Of a DNA stretch of 64,000 nt, positions 53,690 to 62,298 are shown in pieces. Source of the stretch: Leadbetterella lacunae (GTDB lineage: Bacteria > Bacteroidota > Bacteroidia > Cytophagales > Spirosomataceae); the NCBI RefSeq assembly GCF_042649125.1, contig NZ_JBHRYQ010000001.1, positions 620,001-684,000 of the forward strand, given 5' to 3'. Positions within the stretch are counted from its first letter, which is position 1, and every line of letters begins with the position of its first letter. The notes under the pieces were generated by a model. That model was not told the origin of the DNA and made no database searches. It saw only the letters and a program-made list of their open reading frames with translations. The translations under genes and the position numbers were made by a program.

Positions 53690-55504
53690 ATGGCCGAAAT
53701 CGTTTTTGATTATAAGGATATTTTACCAATGCTTCCCGGAGAGCCTGGTATTTATAAATATTTTGATGCAGAAGACACTATTATATATGTAGGCAAAGCC
53801 AAAAACCTTAAGAATAGGGTTAGCAGTTATTTTTATAATTTTGAGAGGGCAGACAAAAAAACAAGGAGATTGGTGATGTCTATTCGCAAAATGGAGTATA
53901 CAGTGGTTCCTACCGAATGGGATGCACTTTTGTTAGAGAATACACTCATAAAAGAGCATCAGCCCAAATATAATATCTTGCTTCGTGACGATAAAACATA
54001 TCCGTATGTGTGTGTTACCAATGAACGGTTTCCGAGAGTAATTACCACAAGAAGGATTGAGGATAAACAAAGGGGCAAAATGTATGGCCCATATGTAAAT
54101 TCTAAGGCTATGTATGCCTTGCTGGATATGTTTACGAGCTTATATACGATTAGGACATGTAAGTATGCCCTATTAGAAGAAAGTATAAAGGCTAAGAAGT
54201 TTAAAATCTGTTTGGAATATCACATCGGAAACTGCAAAGGCCCGTGCGAAAACCTCCAGACAGAGGAAAGCTACATGAAAGAAATAGACCAGGTGCATAA
54301 TATTTTGAAAGGAAACTTAGCCCCTGCCAAAAGATATTTTCAAGAGCAAATGGAAATTTCAGCGGGTAAGTTGGCTTTTGAAGAAGCTCATAAGCATAAA
54401 CTTAAGTTGGAGTTTTTAGAAAATTATCAGGCAAAAGCAACCGTGGTTACGCCGTCTATTCATGATGTTGATGTGTTTACGATTCAGTCTGACGAAAATA
54501 CAGCCTTTGTTAATTACCTAAAAGTAATAAACGGAACCATTATTCGAACTCAAAATATTGAAGTAAAAAAACGATTAGAAGAGCCGGACGAGGAGATTTT
54601 GGGTATTGTAATCTTTGATTTACGAGCAAAATATGAAAGTGAGTCAAAAGAAATCATTTGCAACATTAACCCTGAGATTGACTTTAAGGCACAAGTCGTG
54701 ATACCTCAAATAGGTGATAAGAAAAAATTGATTGAAATGTCGCTTCGCAATGTTATGTATTTTAGACATGAAAAGGCAGAGCGAGACGCTGTAGCAGCAA
54801 GTGGAGCTACAAACAAACGAGATAGAGTTTTAATAAAACTTAAACAAGATTTACATTTAAAAACTATTCCTAGGCATATCGAATGTTTTGATAACTCCAA
54901 TATTCAAGGCACAAACCCAGTTTCGGCGATGGTTTGTTTTATGAATGGACAGCCTTCTACCAAAGATTACAGACATTACATACCCAAAACCGTGGTTGGC
55001 CCTGACGACTTCGCTACTATGTTTGAGGTGGTTCACCGTAGGTATGCCCGACTTTTGGAAGAAAAGTCTCCATTGCCTGATTTGATAATTATAGATGGAG
55101 GTAAAGGACAACTCTCGGCCGCTTGTAATGCACTGAAACGTTTAGGTATTTACGGCCAAATCCCGATAATCGGAATAGCCAAAAGGTTAGAAGAAATTTA
55201 TTTCCCAGAAGATACACTGCCAATTTATATAGACAAAAAATCAGAGTCGCTAAAGCTCATTCAGCGAGCAAGAGATGAAGCACACCGTTTTGGAATCACG
55301 CATCATCGAAATCGCCGAAGCAAAGGTTTTCTTATCAGCAGTTTGGAGTCCGCTCCAGGAATTGGTAAAACTACCGCCACCAAAGTTTTGAATCATTTTA
55401 AGAGTATTAGCAATATAAAAAATGCATCTGAAGAAGAATTGATTGAAGTTTTGGGGAAAGATAAAGCCAGACGAATCCGTACTTTTTTGGAAAATGAAAG
55501 CTAG
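53690..55504 (+). CDS. uvrC: Excinuclease ABC subunit C
   Basis: A 604-residue nucleotide-excision repair nuclease. The N-terminal GIY-YIG domain (GIYKYFDAEDTIIYVGKAKNLKNRV) makes the 3' cut. A cysteine pair follows (CLEYHIGNCKGPC, typical of UvrC), then the UvrB-interaction region, the C-terminal RNase H-like endonuclease with ECFDNSNIQG and LIIIDGGKGQLSAA for the 5' cut, and a C-terminal HhH pair (LESAPGIGKTTATKVLNHF). All catalytic regions are present. Confidence 0.96.
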   Translation: MAEIVFDYKDILPMLPGEPGIYKYFDAEDTIIYVGKAKNLKNRVSSYFYNFERADKKTRRLVMSIRKMEYTVVPTEWDALLLENTLIKEHQPKYNILLRDDKTYPYVCVTNERFPRVITTRRIEDKQRGKMYGPYVNSKAMYALLDMFTSLYTIRTCKYALLEESIKAKKFKICLEYHIGNCKGPCENLQTEESYMKEIDQVHNILKGNLAPAKRYFQEQMEISAGKLAFEEAHKHKLKLEFLENYQAKATVVTPSIHDVDVFTIQSDENTAFVNYLKVINGTIIRTQNIEVKKRLEEPDEEILGIVIFDLRAKYESESKEIICNINPEIDFKAQVVIPQIGDKKKLIEMSLRNVMYFRHEKAERDAVAASGATNKRDRVLIKLKQDLHLKTIPRHIECFDNSNIQGTNPVSAMVCFMNGQPSTKDYRHYIPKTVVGPDDFATMFEVVHRRYARLLEEKSPLPDLIIIDGGKGQLSAACNALKRLGIYGQIPIIGIAKRLEEIYFPEDTLPIYIDKKSESLKLIQRARDEAHRFGITHHRNRRSKGFLISSLESAPGIGKTTATKVLNHFKSISNIKNASEEELIEVLGKDKARRIRTFLENES

Positions 55505-55549
55505 TTATATATTTAATGAACAATTTTTATCAACTATAAACCTAAAACC

Positions 55550-56590
55550 ATGAAAAATAGACGCGAATTTTTAAGTAAGTCAATATTCGGGCTCAGTGTA
55601 TTCTCCGCTTTTAAAAGTTTTGGAGCCTCTGCTGTCGTGAATAAACCCATTGTTATTTCTACTTGGGATAGCGGAATTCCTGTAAACGAAGCTGCCATGA
55701 AAGTCCTTTCTGTAAAAGGAACGGCTCTAGATGCTGTAGAAAAAGGAGCAAATCAAATAGAAGATACGATTAATTGTTGCGTAGGCTTGGGCGGAAATCC
55801 TGACAGAGAGGGAAAAGTTACTTTGGATGCCTGTATAATGGATGGCAAAATGAATTGTGGCGGTGTGGCTTTCATGGAGAATATCAAACATCCTATTTCG
55901 GTGGCCAGAAAAGTGATGGAAAATACTCCTCACGTTTTATTAGTAGGGGATGGTGCGAGACAGTTTGCTTTAGAAAATGGATTTAAAGCAGAACCAGATG
56001 AGCTTTCAGCTGACGCCAAAAAAGCATACGCAGATTGGCTGAAAAACTCAGAATACAAACCTGTTAAAAATATAGAATTACAACAAAATAAAGCCTTGGA
56101 GAAAGGAAGTGGACCGTTTGCTCCGCAAATGTTAGATTCAGGGGACTTTAACCACGATACTATGGCACTGCTAGCACTCGACCATTCCGGTTCTTTGTCA
56201 GGTGCATGTACCACTTCAGGTATGGGATTTAAGATGCGTGGTAGAGTAGGAGACTCGCCCATTATTGGGGCAGGCCTTTATGTAGACGGCGAAATTGGTG
56301 CTGCTACATCTTCAGGGCAAGGAGAGGAAGTTATCCGAATTGGTGGATCGCATTTGGTAGTAGAGTTTATGCGTCAAGGTAAGTCGCCGGAGTTGGCTTG
56401 TAAAATGGCAGTAGAAAGGCTAGTAAAAATTAACCCAGCCAAAGCCAAAGAGTTTCAAGTTGGTTTTATTGCATTAAACAAAAACGGCGAATATGGAGCC
56501 TATGCCGTTAATCCGGGCTTTGTGTTTTCGGTAACTACAGCACCAGGCAACGGAAAAGTGATTAAGGTAAAAAGTTATTTTAATGCTTAA
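55550..56590 (+). CDS. N(4)-(beta-N-acetylglucosaminyl)-L-asparaginase (glycosylasparaginase)
   Basis: A 346-residue Ntn-hydrolase precursor. The start NRREFLSKS with a following hydrophobic stretch suggests a Tat-type export signal. The enzyme self-cleaves before threonine in DFNHDTMALLALD (the HDT motif of Flavobacterium glycosylasparaginase), giving alpha and beta subunits. Segments GVGD-like RGRVGDSPIIGAGLYVD and GEEVIRIGGSHLVVE follow the cleavage site as in family members. It removes asparagine-linked GlcNAc from N-glycan stumps. No other glycan-degradation genes adjoin it. Confidence 0.92.
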   Translation: MKNRREFLSKSIFGLSVFSAFKSFGASAVVNKPIVISTWDSGIPVNEAAMKVLSVKGTALDAVEKGANQIEDTINCCVGLGGNPDREGKVTLDACIMDGKMNCGGVAFMENIKHPISVARKVMENTPHVLLVGDGARQFALENGFKAEPDELSADAKKAYADWLKNSEYKPVKNIELQQNKALEKGSGPFAPQMLDSGDFNHDTMALLALDHSGSLSGACTTSGMGFKMRGRVGDSPIIGAGLYVDGEIGAATSSGQGEEVIRIGGSHLVVEFMRQGKSPELACKMAVERLVKINPAKAKEFQVGFIALNKNGEYGAYAVNPGFVFSVTTAPGNGKVIKVKSYFNA

Positions 56591-56591
56591 T

Positions 56592-56628
56592 TATGAATAG
56601 AGTTTTCAAATGCTCTATATCATTCATA
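56592..56628 (+). repeat. Bulged hairpin after the glycosylasparaginase stop
   Basis: TATGAATAGAG (56592-56602) pairs with CTCT (56613-56616) and ATTCATA (56622-56628), with a 5-base bulge on the 3' side and a 10-base loop. No T-tract follows. It starts 2 bases after the stop codon. Confidence 0.35.
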
Positions 56629-56634
56629 GATTTG
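56627..56634 (+). promoter_or_regulatory. Putative -7 element before the pseudouridine synthase
   Basis: TAGATTTG matches TAnnTTTG and lies 60 bases before the ATG at 56694. The terminator-like hairpin at 56663-56688 then falls in the leader of this transcript. No -33 partner seen. Confidence 0.35.
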
Positions 56635-56662
56635 TATTTCAAGGTCAAAATCAATAGAAAAT

Positions 56663-56688
56663 ATCCTGATGAAAATTCAGGATTTTTT
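56663..56688 (+). terminator. Terminator-like hairpin abutting the pseudouridine synthase start
   Basis: ATCCTGA (56663-56669), a 7-base loop and TCAGGAT (56677-56683) are followed by five T, then GTTTT and the ATG at 56694. It has the form of an intrinsic terminator for the upstream gene, yet ends only a few bases before the next start codon. It may be a normal leaky terminator or an attenuator. Confidence 0.6.
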
Positions 56689-56693
56689 GTTTT

Positions 56694-57296
56694 ATGAGTT
56701 CAGAAGGAAATAAGTATTACATCGTTTATAAGCCATTTCGGATGCTTTCCCAGTTTATTGGCGGGGCACCAGAGGCTAAGTTACTGAGCCACCTCAACTT
56801 TGATTTCCCCGAAGGCATCCACGCCATCGGTCGGCTTGACAATGAGTCAGAGGGCTTGCTGATTTTGACCACTGACAAACGAATCACGAAACTACTCTTT
56901 AGCTCCGCAAAACCACATAGCAGAACCTATTTGGTAAAAGTAGACCGTATTGTACAGCCTGAAACCTTGGATATTTTAAGAAACGGAATCAGTATCCGAA
57001 TCCGCGGGGGCGAATTTTGGACTACCTCGCCCTGTGAAGTTGAGTTTTGCGAGGAGCCATTAAACCTCCCCGAGGTTCCTGAACGGTTGGCATATCACAG
57101 TAAAACCACTTGGTTAAAAGTGACACTCAAAGAAGGTAAATATCATCAAGTGAGAAAAATGGTGGCTGCTGTAGGCCACAAATGCAAAAGGTTAATCAGA
57201 GTTTCCATAGACCAACTCGAACTAGACGGCCTAAAAAGCGGAGAGGTAAGAGAAATAGATGAAAAGACGTTTTTTGAGGTGTTGGACTTGGGTTAA
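56694..57296 (+). CDS. Pseudouridine synthase, RsuA/RluE family
   Basis: A 200-residue enzyme that converts uridine to pseudouridine in ribosomal RNA. IVYKPFRMLSQF near the start and the catalytic IGRLDNESEGLLILTTD define the RsuA/RluE group, followed by RTYLVKVD and GKYHQVRKMVAAVGH. The lack of an N-terminal S4 domain and its 200-residue length resemble RluE (23S rRNA), but the exact target is not proven. The ATG at 56694 is the only start that preserves the conserved N-terminus. The end overlaps the WG-repeat gene by 4 bases. Confidence 0.9.
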   Translation: MSSEGNKYYIVYKPFRMLSQFIGGAPEAKLLSHLNFDFPEGIHAIGRLDNESEGLLILTTDKRITKLLFSSAKPHSRTYLVKVDRIVQPETLDILRNGISIRIRGGEFWTTSPCEVEFCEEPLNLPEVPERLAYHSKTTWLKVTLKEGKYHQVRKMVAAVGHKCKRLIRVSIDQLELDGLKSGEVREIDEKTFFEVLDLG

Positions 57297-58672
57297 AGTT
57301 TTAAGGCTATAACCACGATTAGAACGATTAAAACAATTACGCCTAAAAAGAATAAGTTTTTACTTATTTCAGGTTTTAAATTTTTAGTTAGTCTTGAAGT
57401 TTCGGTGTTTAAAATATATTGGTAGAAGCCACTTATTCCAAAGACTTTGTCACCAACAACAAATCCGACTTTTTCATATATAGGTTCTAAAATAGTTTTT
57501 CCATTAATATCAATTATTCCAAACGTATTATTGCTTTGAGTCATAATAAATCCATTGGTAATTTTATCTGAAATTTTATCGTAGATAATTTTGCTTTTTA
57601 TTGTACCAAGACTATCAACTAATCCCCATTTTTTATTTATTTCAAACTTATATGTCCCTTTACCAAGGCTTTCTATATCATTTGCATTAATTATCAGTTG
57701 TTTGTTTTTCGATGGGTTAACTCTATACCATTTATTATTTTGACTTAAAATAACAAAATTTGCGTTTTTGTCTTTTCTGATGTCGTCATACTCTAAGGGG
57801 ATATTTTTATTTCCATTATAAAAATCAATAAAACCAAATTTATTATTTTTGCTAACGAGAATATTGTTTTTTAAAACAGCATAATTAAAACTTTCAAATT
57901 CTGGATCTAAAAGATTTTGACAATTAGAAGTCCAAAAGCCAACTTTGTTATTTAATTTTTTAAAAGCTCGTATCATGCCTGGGTAATCTTCATTATAAGG
58001 CTGAATATATTTATAGAATCTAGGAATTAAAGGCTCTCCTTTTAAATTTATGAAGTTTTTTGTGCCATTTGAAAAAGTTACTTCTGCAATGGTTCCTCTG
58101 AAAGGTTCAGCATATTTAAATGCTTGATTAAATTGCTGTAAACCAGTTCTATTGATATAGAACAGGTTTGAAGTAGAAAAACTGACAAGGCAATAACCAG
58201 AACTGAATCTACCTATTATTTTTTGATATTTTGGAGGTATTACCTCTACTCCTTTTTCATTTATAAAACCATGTGAATTATTTAATTGTACTACAAAACT
58301 ATATTTTCCAGTATAAAAACAACTACTACAAAAATCTTTGGTTCCTAAAGTTACTTCTGCAAGCCCTTCTGAGAAATCGCCGATATCCGTATAAATTTTG
58401 GGTGTTAATTTATTTCCATGTTTATCAACAAGCCATGATTGTAAAGTATGTAAACTATCTTTCTCTAAAATCTTCTTTTTTACTACATATAAGTTTTCAT
58501 TTTGTTTCCACACAAAATCATAGTTTGCAAAGATTCCGTCAGTTTTATCTTTTTTTATCCCTAATTGAGACGGAATATAACCTTGCTCAAATTTTTGTGA
58601 GAATGTTAGAGTTGAAAAGATATGTATAGTTAATAAAAAGTAAAAAAGCCGATTTCTAGTATGTTTAAACAT
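57293..58672 (-). CDS. WG-repeat protein
   Basis: A 459-residue exported protein with a signal peptide (about 1-25, ending TFSQ). About seven WG repeats follow, for example SHGFINEKGVEVIPPKY, NFINLKGEPLIPRFY, FGFIDFYNGNKNIPLEY, KWGLVDSLGTIKSKIIY and TFGIIDINGKTILEPIY. The C-terminal LFFLGVIVLIVLIVVIALKL is a membrane helix with almost no tail, so the protein would be anchored at both the exported and membrane end. WG repeats are likely binding surfaces. The function is unknown. Confidence 0.85.
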   Translation of the reverse strand: MFKHTRNRLFYFLLTIHIFSTLTFSQKFEQGYIPSQLGIKKDKTDGIFANYDFVWKQNENLYVVKKKILEKDSLHTLQSWLVDKHGNKLTPKIYTDIGDFSEGLAEVTLGTKDFCSSCFYTGKYSFVVQLNNSHGFINEKGVEVIPPKYQKIIGRFSSGYCLVSFSTSNLFYINRTGLQQFNQAFKYAEPFRGTIAEVTFSNGTKNFINLKGEPLIPRFYKYIQPYNEDYPGMIRAFKKLNNKVGFWTSNCQNLLDPEFESFNYAVLKNNILVSKNNKFGFIDFYNGNKNIPLEYDDIRKDKNANFVILSQNNKWYRVNPSKNKQLIINANDIESLGKGTYKFEINKKWGLVDSLGTIKSKIIYDKISDKITNGFIMTQSNNTFGIIDINGKTILEPIYEKVGFVVGDKVFGISGFYQYILNTETSRLTKNLKPEISKNLFFLGVIVLIVLIVVIALKL

Positions 58673-58742
58673 ATTGTTATGTGTTTATTAATTAAATTTT
58701 GATGATTTTTTTTAGATAAAAAAAGCATTTAATAATTTTAAT

Positions 58743-58774
58743 TTTACGTATAGAATTTTATTTTTGTACGTAAA
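58743..58774 (+). promoter_or_regulatory. Dyad operator around the toxin-antitoxin promoter
   Basis: TTTACGTA (58743-58750) and TACGTAAA (58767-58774) form an inverted repeat with a 16-base spacer. The spacer holds TATTTTTG at 58759-58766, an exact TAnnTTTG match. Binding here would cover the promoter, as expected for antitoxin autoregulation. The ATG of the antitoxin is 19 bases downstream. Confidence 0.6.
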
Positions 58775-58792
58775 TAAAAAGGGATTAATAAA

Positions 58793-59056
58793 ATGGATAC
58801 GAAAATAACTTTAAGTTTTGATCAAGAGGTAATTGAAAAAGCAAAAGTTTACGCAGCTTCTCAAGGTATAAGTTTGAGTAGGTTGACTGAGTTTTTGTTT
58901 GAAAAAATTACTTCAAATCCAAAGTCTTATGAGAAATTAGAAGATATACCCATTGCAGATTTTGTATATCAACTTGCAGAAGAACAGGCGGTCTATAAAA
59001 CCAAAGCCAAAAGTCTTAGGTCAATGAAAAGTGAATTTTATGAATCTCGTAAATGA
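58793..59056 (+). CDS. Antitoxin, DUF6364-like (ribbon-helix-helix type)
   Basis: An 87-residue protein. The N-terminal part KITLSFDQEVIEKAKVYAASQGISLSRLTEFL matches the ribbon-helix-helix pattern of DUF6364-type antitoxins, which bind the operator; the C-terminal half is helical and charged, as expected for toxin binding. The stop overlaps the PIN toxin start by 4 bases (ATGA). A dyad operator lies just upstream. The pairing supports the function more than the sequence alone. Confidence 0.8.
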   Translation: MDTKITLSFDQEVIEKAKVYAASQGISLSRLTEFLFEKITSNPKSYEKLEDIPIADFVYQLAEEQAVYKTKAKSLRSMKSEFYESRK

Positions 59057-59469
59057 AAATATTCTTAGATGCAAATATTTTGATTTCTGTATTGAACCAT
59101 GAGATGCCTACTTTTACTTATTCTTCCAGAATCCTAAGTTTACCTCATTTTGATTCTAATTATAAGATTTGTACTATTCCTATTTGTTTAGCAATTGCCT
59201 ATTATATTGCAGAGAAAAAATGTGGCAGTAGAAGAGCCATTGAAAAAATGCAACTTTTGTCGCAAAATGTAGAAATTGTAACGATTGGTCAAAAAGAGGT
59301 GAATCAAGTAAATTCCAATAAAAAAATAAATGATTATGAAGATGGTTTGCAATATTATGCCGCACTAAATGCAGGTTGTGATCTCATAATTACAGAAAAT
59401 TTAAAAGATTTTTTCTTTTCAGACATACCCGTATATACTTCTAAAGAGCTTATTATGAATGTTTTATAA
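59053..59469 (+). CDS. PIN-domain toxin (VapC-like)
   Basis: A 138-residue PIN-domain ribonuclease. The acidic residues are D6 in KIFLDANIL, D97 in DYEDGLQYYAAL and D119 in TENLKDF (usual T.N.KDF). The second acid, commonly Glu in the helix around residue 45, is not clear here (IPICLAIAYY). Toxins of this type cut specific RNAs. It is coupled to the upstream antitoxin by a 4-base overlap. A terminator lies beyond its end. Confidence 0.85.
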   Translation: MKIFLDANILISVLNHEMPTFTYSSRILSLPHFDSNYKICTIPICLAIAYYIAEKKCGSRRAIEKMQLLSQNVEIVTIGQKEVNQVNSNKKINDYEDGLQYYAALNAGCDLIITENLKDFFFSDIPVYTSKELIMNVL

Positions 59470-59506
59470 ATCTCGAATTATTGTTTTTTATGGATACTAT
59501 TAATAC

Positions 59507-59541
59507 ACAAAAAAGCCCTTCACATTTCTGTAAAGGGCTTT
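59507..59541 (-). terminator. Terminator between the PIN toxin and aconitase
   Basis: AAAGCCCTT (59512-59520) and AAGGGCTTT (59533-59541) form a 9-base stem with a 12-base loop. On the minus strand the stem is followed by six T, so it ends the aconitase transcript; it may also act on the toxin transcript. Confidence 0.75.
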
Positions 59542-59563
59542 CGTACTAAAAGAAATCTAATTC

Positions 59564-61834
59564 TTATTTGTTTGCCTCAGCTGCAATGATGTTCAATGCC
59601 GCACCTGCTTTAAACCAAGTGATTTGAGCTTCGTTGTAAGTATGGTTAACTACAATTTCGTCTTTTGTTCCATCTGCATGGTGAGCAATAACTTTAAGTG
59701 GTTTGCCAGGAGCAAAGCTTGTTAAGCCTACGATATCAAATGTATCATCTTCTTTGATTTTGTCATAATCAGCAGTGTCGTTAAACGTTAAGGCCAACAT
59801 ACCTTGTTTCTTAAGGTTTGTTTCGTGAATACGAGCAAACGATTTTACCAAGATAGCTCTAACGCCTAAGTGACGAGGTTCCATAGCTGCGTGCTCTCTC
59901 GAAGATCCTTCGCCATAGTTTTCATCCCCAACTACTATTGTACCTATTCCAGCCGCTTTATATGCACGTTGAGTAGCAGGTACTTCTCCAAATTCTCCTG
60001 TTAATTGGTTTTTAACTTTATTGGTAGCTTCACCAAAATAGTTAACGGCACCTATCAAAAGGTTATTTGAGATATTATCTAAGTGACCACGGAATTTTAA
60101 CCATGGACCTGCCATAGAAATATGATCAGTTGTACATTTCCCTTTGGCTTTTATAAGAAGTTTTAAACCAGTAAGATCTGTTCCCTCCCAAGCTTGGAAT
60201 GGAGCCAATAATTGCAAGCGGTCAGATTTAACGTTTACTTTTACCTTTACATTTTTACCGCTTCTTGCTGGTTTTTGGTATCCAGCGTCTATAACATCAA
60301 AGCCCATAGGAGGAAGTTCAATTCCCAACGGCGGTTGTAACATTACTTGCTCTCCGTTTTCATTTGTAAGTGTATCTTTCATTGGGTTGAAAGTCAAGTC
60401 ACCCGCAATAGCAAACGCAGTTACGATTTCAGGTGAAGCCACAAACGCGTGTGTGTTTGGGTTACCATCAGCTCTTTTAGCAAAGTTTCTGTTAAATGAC
60501 GTTATGATAGAGTTACGTTCTGCTTTTTCAGCACCATGACGAGCCCACTGACCGATACACGGCCCACAAGCGTTTGCCAATACAACTCCACCGATTTTGT
60601 CAAAGTCAGCCAAAAGGCCGTCTCTTTCTGCAGTGTAACGTACAAGCTCAGAACCTGGAGTAATCGTAAACTCCGACTTCGCTTTTACATTGTTATTGGC
60701 AGCCTGAGTAGCCACCGAAGCTGCTCTTGTAAGATCTTCGTATGATGAGTTTGTACAAGATCCTATTAGACCCACGTCAAGTTTAGAAGGCCAGTTGTTT
60801 TTCTTAACAGCGGCAGCAAACTTAGATAATGGCCAAGCCAAATCTGGCGTGAAAGGACCGTTGATTCTCGGCTCTAATTTAGAAAGATTGATTTCAATCA
60901 CTTCATCGTAGTACTCAGAAGGGTTGTCAATACATTCTTGGTCAGGGCGTAAATATTCTTTTATTTTTCCAGCTGCTATAGCTACGTTTCTTCTTCCTGT
61001 TGCTTTTAAGTAGTTGGCTATTTTCTTATCGAAACCAAATACTGAAGTGGTAGCACCAATTTCAGCACCCATGTTACAGATAGTTCCTTTTCCAGTTGCC
61101 GAAAGTTTATCAGCTCCAGTTCCGAAATACTCTACAATTGCACCAGTTCCACCTTTTACAGTAAGTCTACCTGCTACTTCAAGGATGACATCTTTAGCAG
61201 AAGCCCATCCTTTAAGTGTACCTGTAAGTTTTACACCGATTAGTTTAGGCATTTTAAGCTCCCAAGGTAGTCCGGCCATAACATCACAAGCATCAGCACC
61301 ACCTACACCGATGGCGATCATACCAAGACCACCCGCGTTTGGCGTGTGTGAGTCAGTACCGATCATCATTCCACCTGGAAACGAATAGTTCTCCAAAACT
61401 ACTTGGTGAATAATACCCGCACCTGGCTTCCAGAAACCGATACCATATTTATTAGAAACCGACGAAAGGAAGTCATACACCTCTTTGTTGGTTTCTGTTG
61501 CTATTTTCAAATCTTCTGTTGCACCTACTTTGGCTTGTATCAAGTGGTCACAGTGAACTGTAGAAGGTACAGCTACTTTTTCACGTTGAGCTTGCATAAA
61601 CTGCAACAAGGCCATTTGGGCGGTAGCATCTTGCATCGCAACTCTGTCTGGTGCAAAATCTACATAGTCTTTACCTTTTACATATGGGCTTGTAGGAAGT
61701 TCTTCCCAAAGGTGGTTGTAAAGGATTTTTTCTGCTAAGGTCATGGGACGACCCAAAAGCTTTTTAGCTGCTTCAACTCTTTCTGGCATGCGAGCATACA
61801 CAGCTTTTATCATGTCTAAATCAAATACTTTCAT
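59564..61834 (-). CDS. acnA: Aconitate hydratase
   Basis: A 756-residue aconitase that isomerises citrate and isocitrate in the citric acid cycle. The cluster ligands lie in GLIGSCTNSSYEDL and ANACGPCIGQW. The substrate-binding and catalytic segments VHCDHL, MIGTDSHTPNAGGLGM and GEGSSREHAAMEPRHLG are intact, with the C-terminal swivel domain complete. The length and wording resemble the mitochondrial-type/AcnA form common in Bacteroidota rather than AcnB. Confidence 0.95.
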   Translation of the reverse strand: MKVFDLDMIKAVYARMPERVEAAKKLLGRPMTLAEKILYNHLWEELPTSPYVKGKDYVDFAPDRVAMQDATAQMALLQFMQAQREKVAVPSTVHCDHLIQAKVGATEDLKIATETNKEVYDFLSSVSNKYGIGFWKPGAGIIHQVVLENYSFPGGMMIGTDSHTPNAGGLGMIAIGVGGADACDVMAGLPWELKMPKLIGVKLTGTLKGWASAKDVILEVAGRLTVKGGTGAIVEYFGTGADKLSATGKGTICNMGAEIGATTSVFGFDKKIANYLKATGRRNVAIAAGKIKEYLRPDQECIDNPSEYYDEVIEINLSKLEPRINGPFTPDLAWPLSKFAAAVKKNNWPSKLDVGLIGSCTNSSYEDLTRAASVATQAANNNVKAKSEFTITPGSELVRYTAERDGLLADFDKIGGVVLANACGPCIGQWARHGAEKAERNSIITSFNRNFAKRADGNPNTHAFVASPEIVTAFAIAGDLTFNPMKDTLTNENGEQVMLQPPLGIELPPMGFDVIDAGYQKPARSGKNVKVKVNVKSDRLQLLAPFQAWEGTDLTGLKLLIKAKGKCTTDHISMAGPWLKFRGHLDNISNNLLIGAVNYFGEATNKVKNQLTGEFGEVPATQRAYKAAGIGTIVVGDENYGEGSSREHAAMEPRHLGVRAILVKSFARIHETNLKKQGMLALTFNDTADYDKIKEDDTFDIVGLTSFAPGKPLKVIAHHADGTKDEIVVNHTYNEAQITWFKAGAALNIIAAEANK

Positions 61835-62298
61835 TAACGTACTTTGTATAATTTGATTGATTAAATTTTTCTGCTTTCCAAAATTACGAATTGATTTTCA
61901 AATTGAAATAGGATTTTTCTAATTTAATTTTACTTTTCATTCAAAAAAAGACATAAAAACTCGCAATGTATTTATTATTAATATGTTATAATAAAATTTT
62001 CTTTTGAAAATCAATAGATGTATTTTTTTTAAGAGGAAAAAGTCAATTTACCCCCTACTAATTTTTTAAAAGTGAAAGCATCATAATTGAACAAAATAGT
62101 ACTATTCTTATAATTCTGAAACAAAAACACATTATTTATAGTCTTAAACCTATAAGTGATTTACGTAAGTGGCCATAATTAATGGTGTATTTTACCTAGA
62201 TTTAGTATCGCTGAAATGCTTTTTTAGTTTTTTTTTTCTGAATGTAGCTTTAATATACTTACTTTGTTGTTGTAAAAATAAAACTTCACAGAAGACAT
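61835..62298 (+). other. Divergent intergenic region of about 460 bases
   Basis: This AT-rich gap separates aconitase (minus) from topA (plus). The aconitase side carries a -7 candidate at 61879-61886. Towards topA a TTACTTTG (62257-62264) is near, but not equal to, the consensus. I see no ORF or structured RNA in the rest. Confidence 0.5.
61879..61886 (-). promoter_or_regulatory. Putative -7 element for aconitase
   Basis: Minus-strand TAATTTTG matches TAnnTTTG, 45 bases before the aconitase start. The nearest TTTG upstream (61902-61899) is only 12 bases away, too close for a -33. Confidence 0.35.

Noticed and set aside
60144..61738. Four antisense frames in aconitase
   Set aside because: Long open frames opposite a GC-richer, conserved gene are expected by chance; the aconitase motifs are complete.
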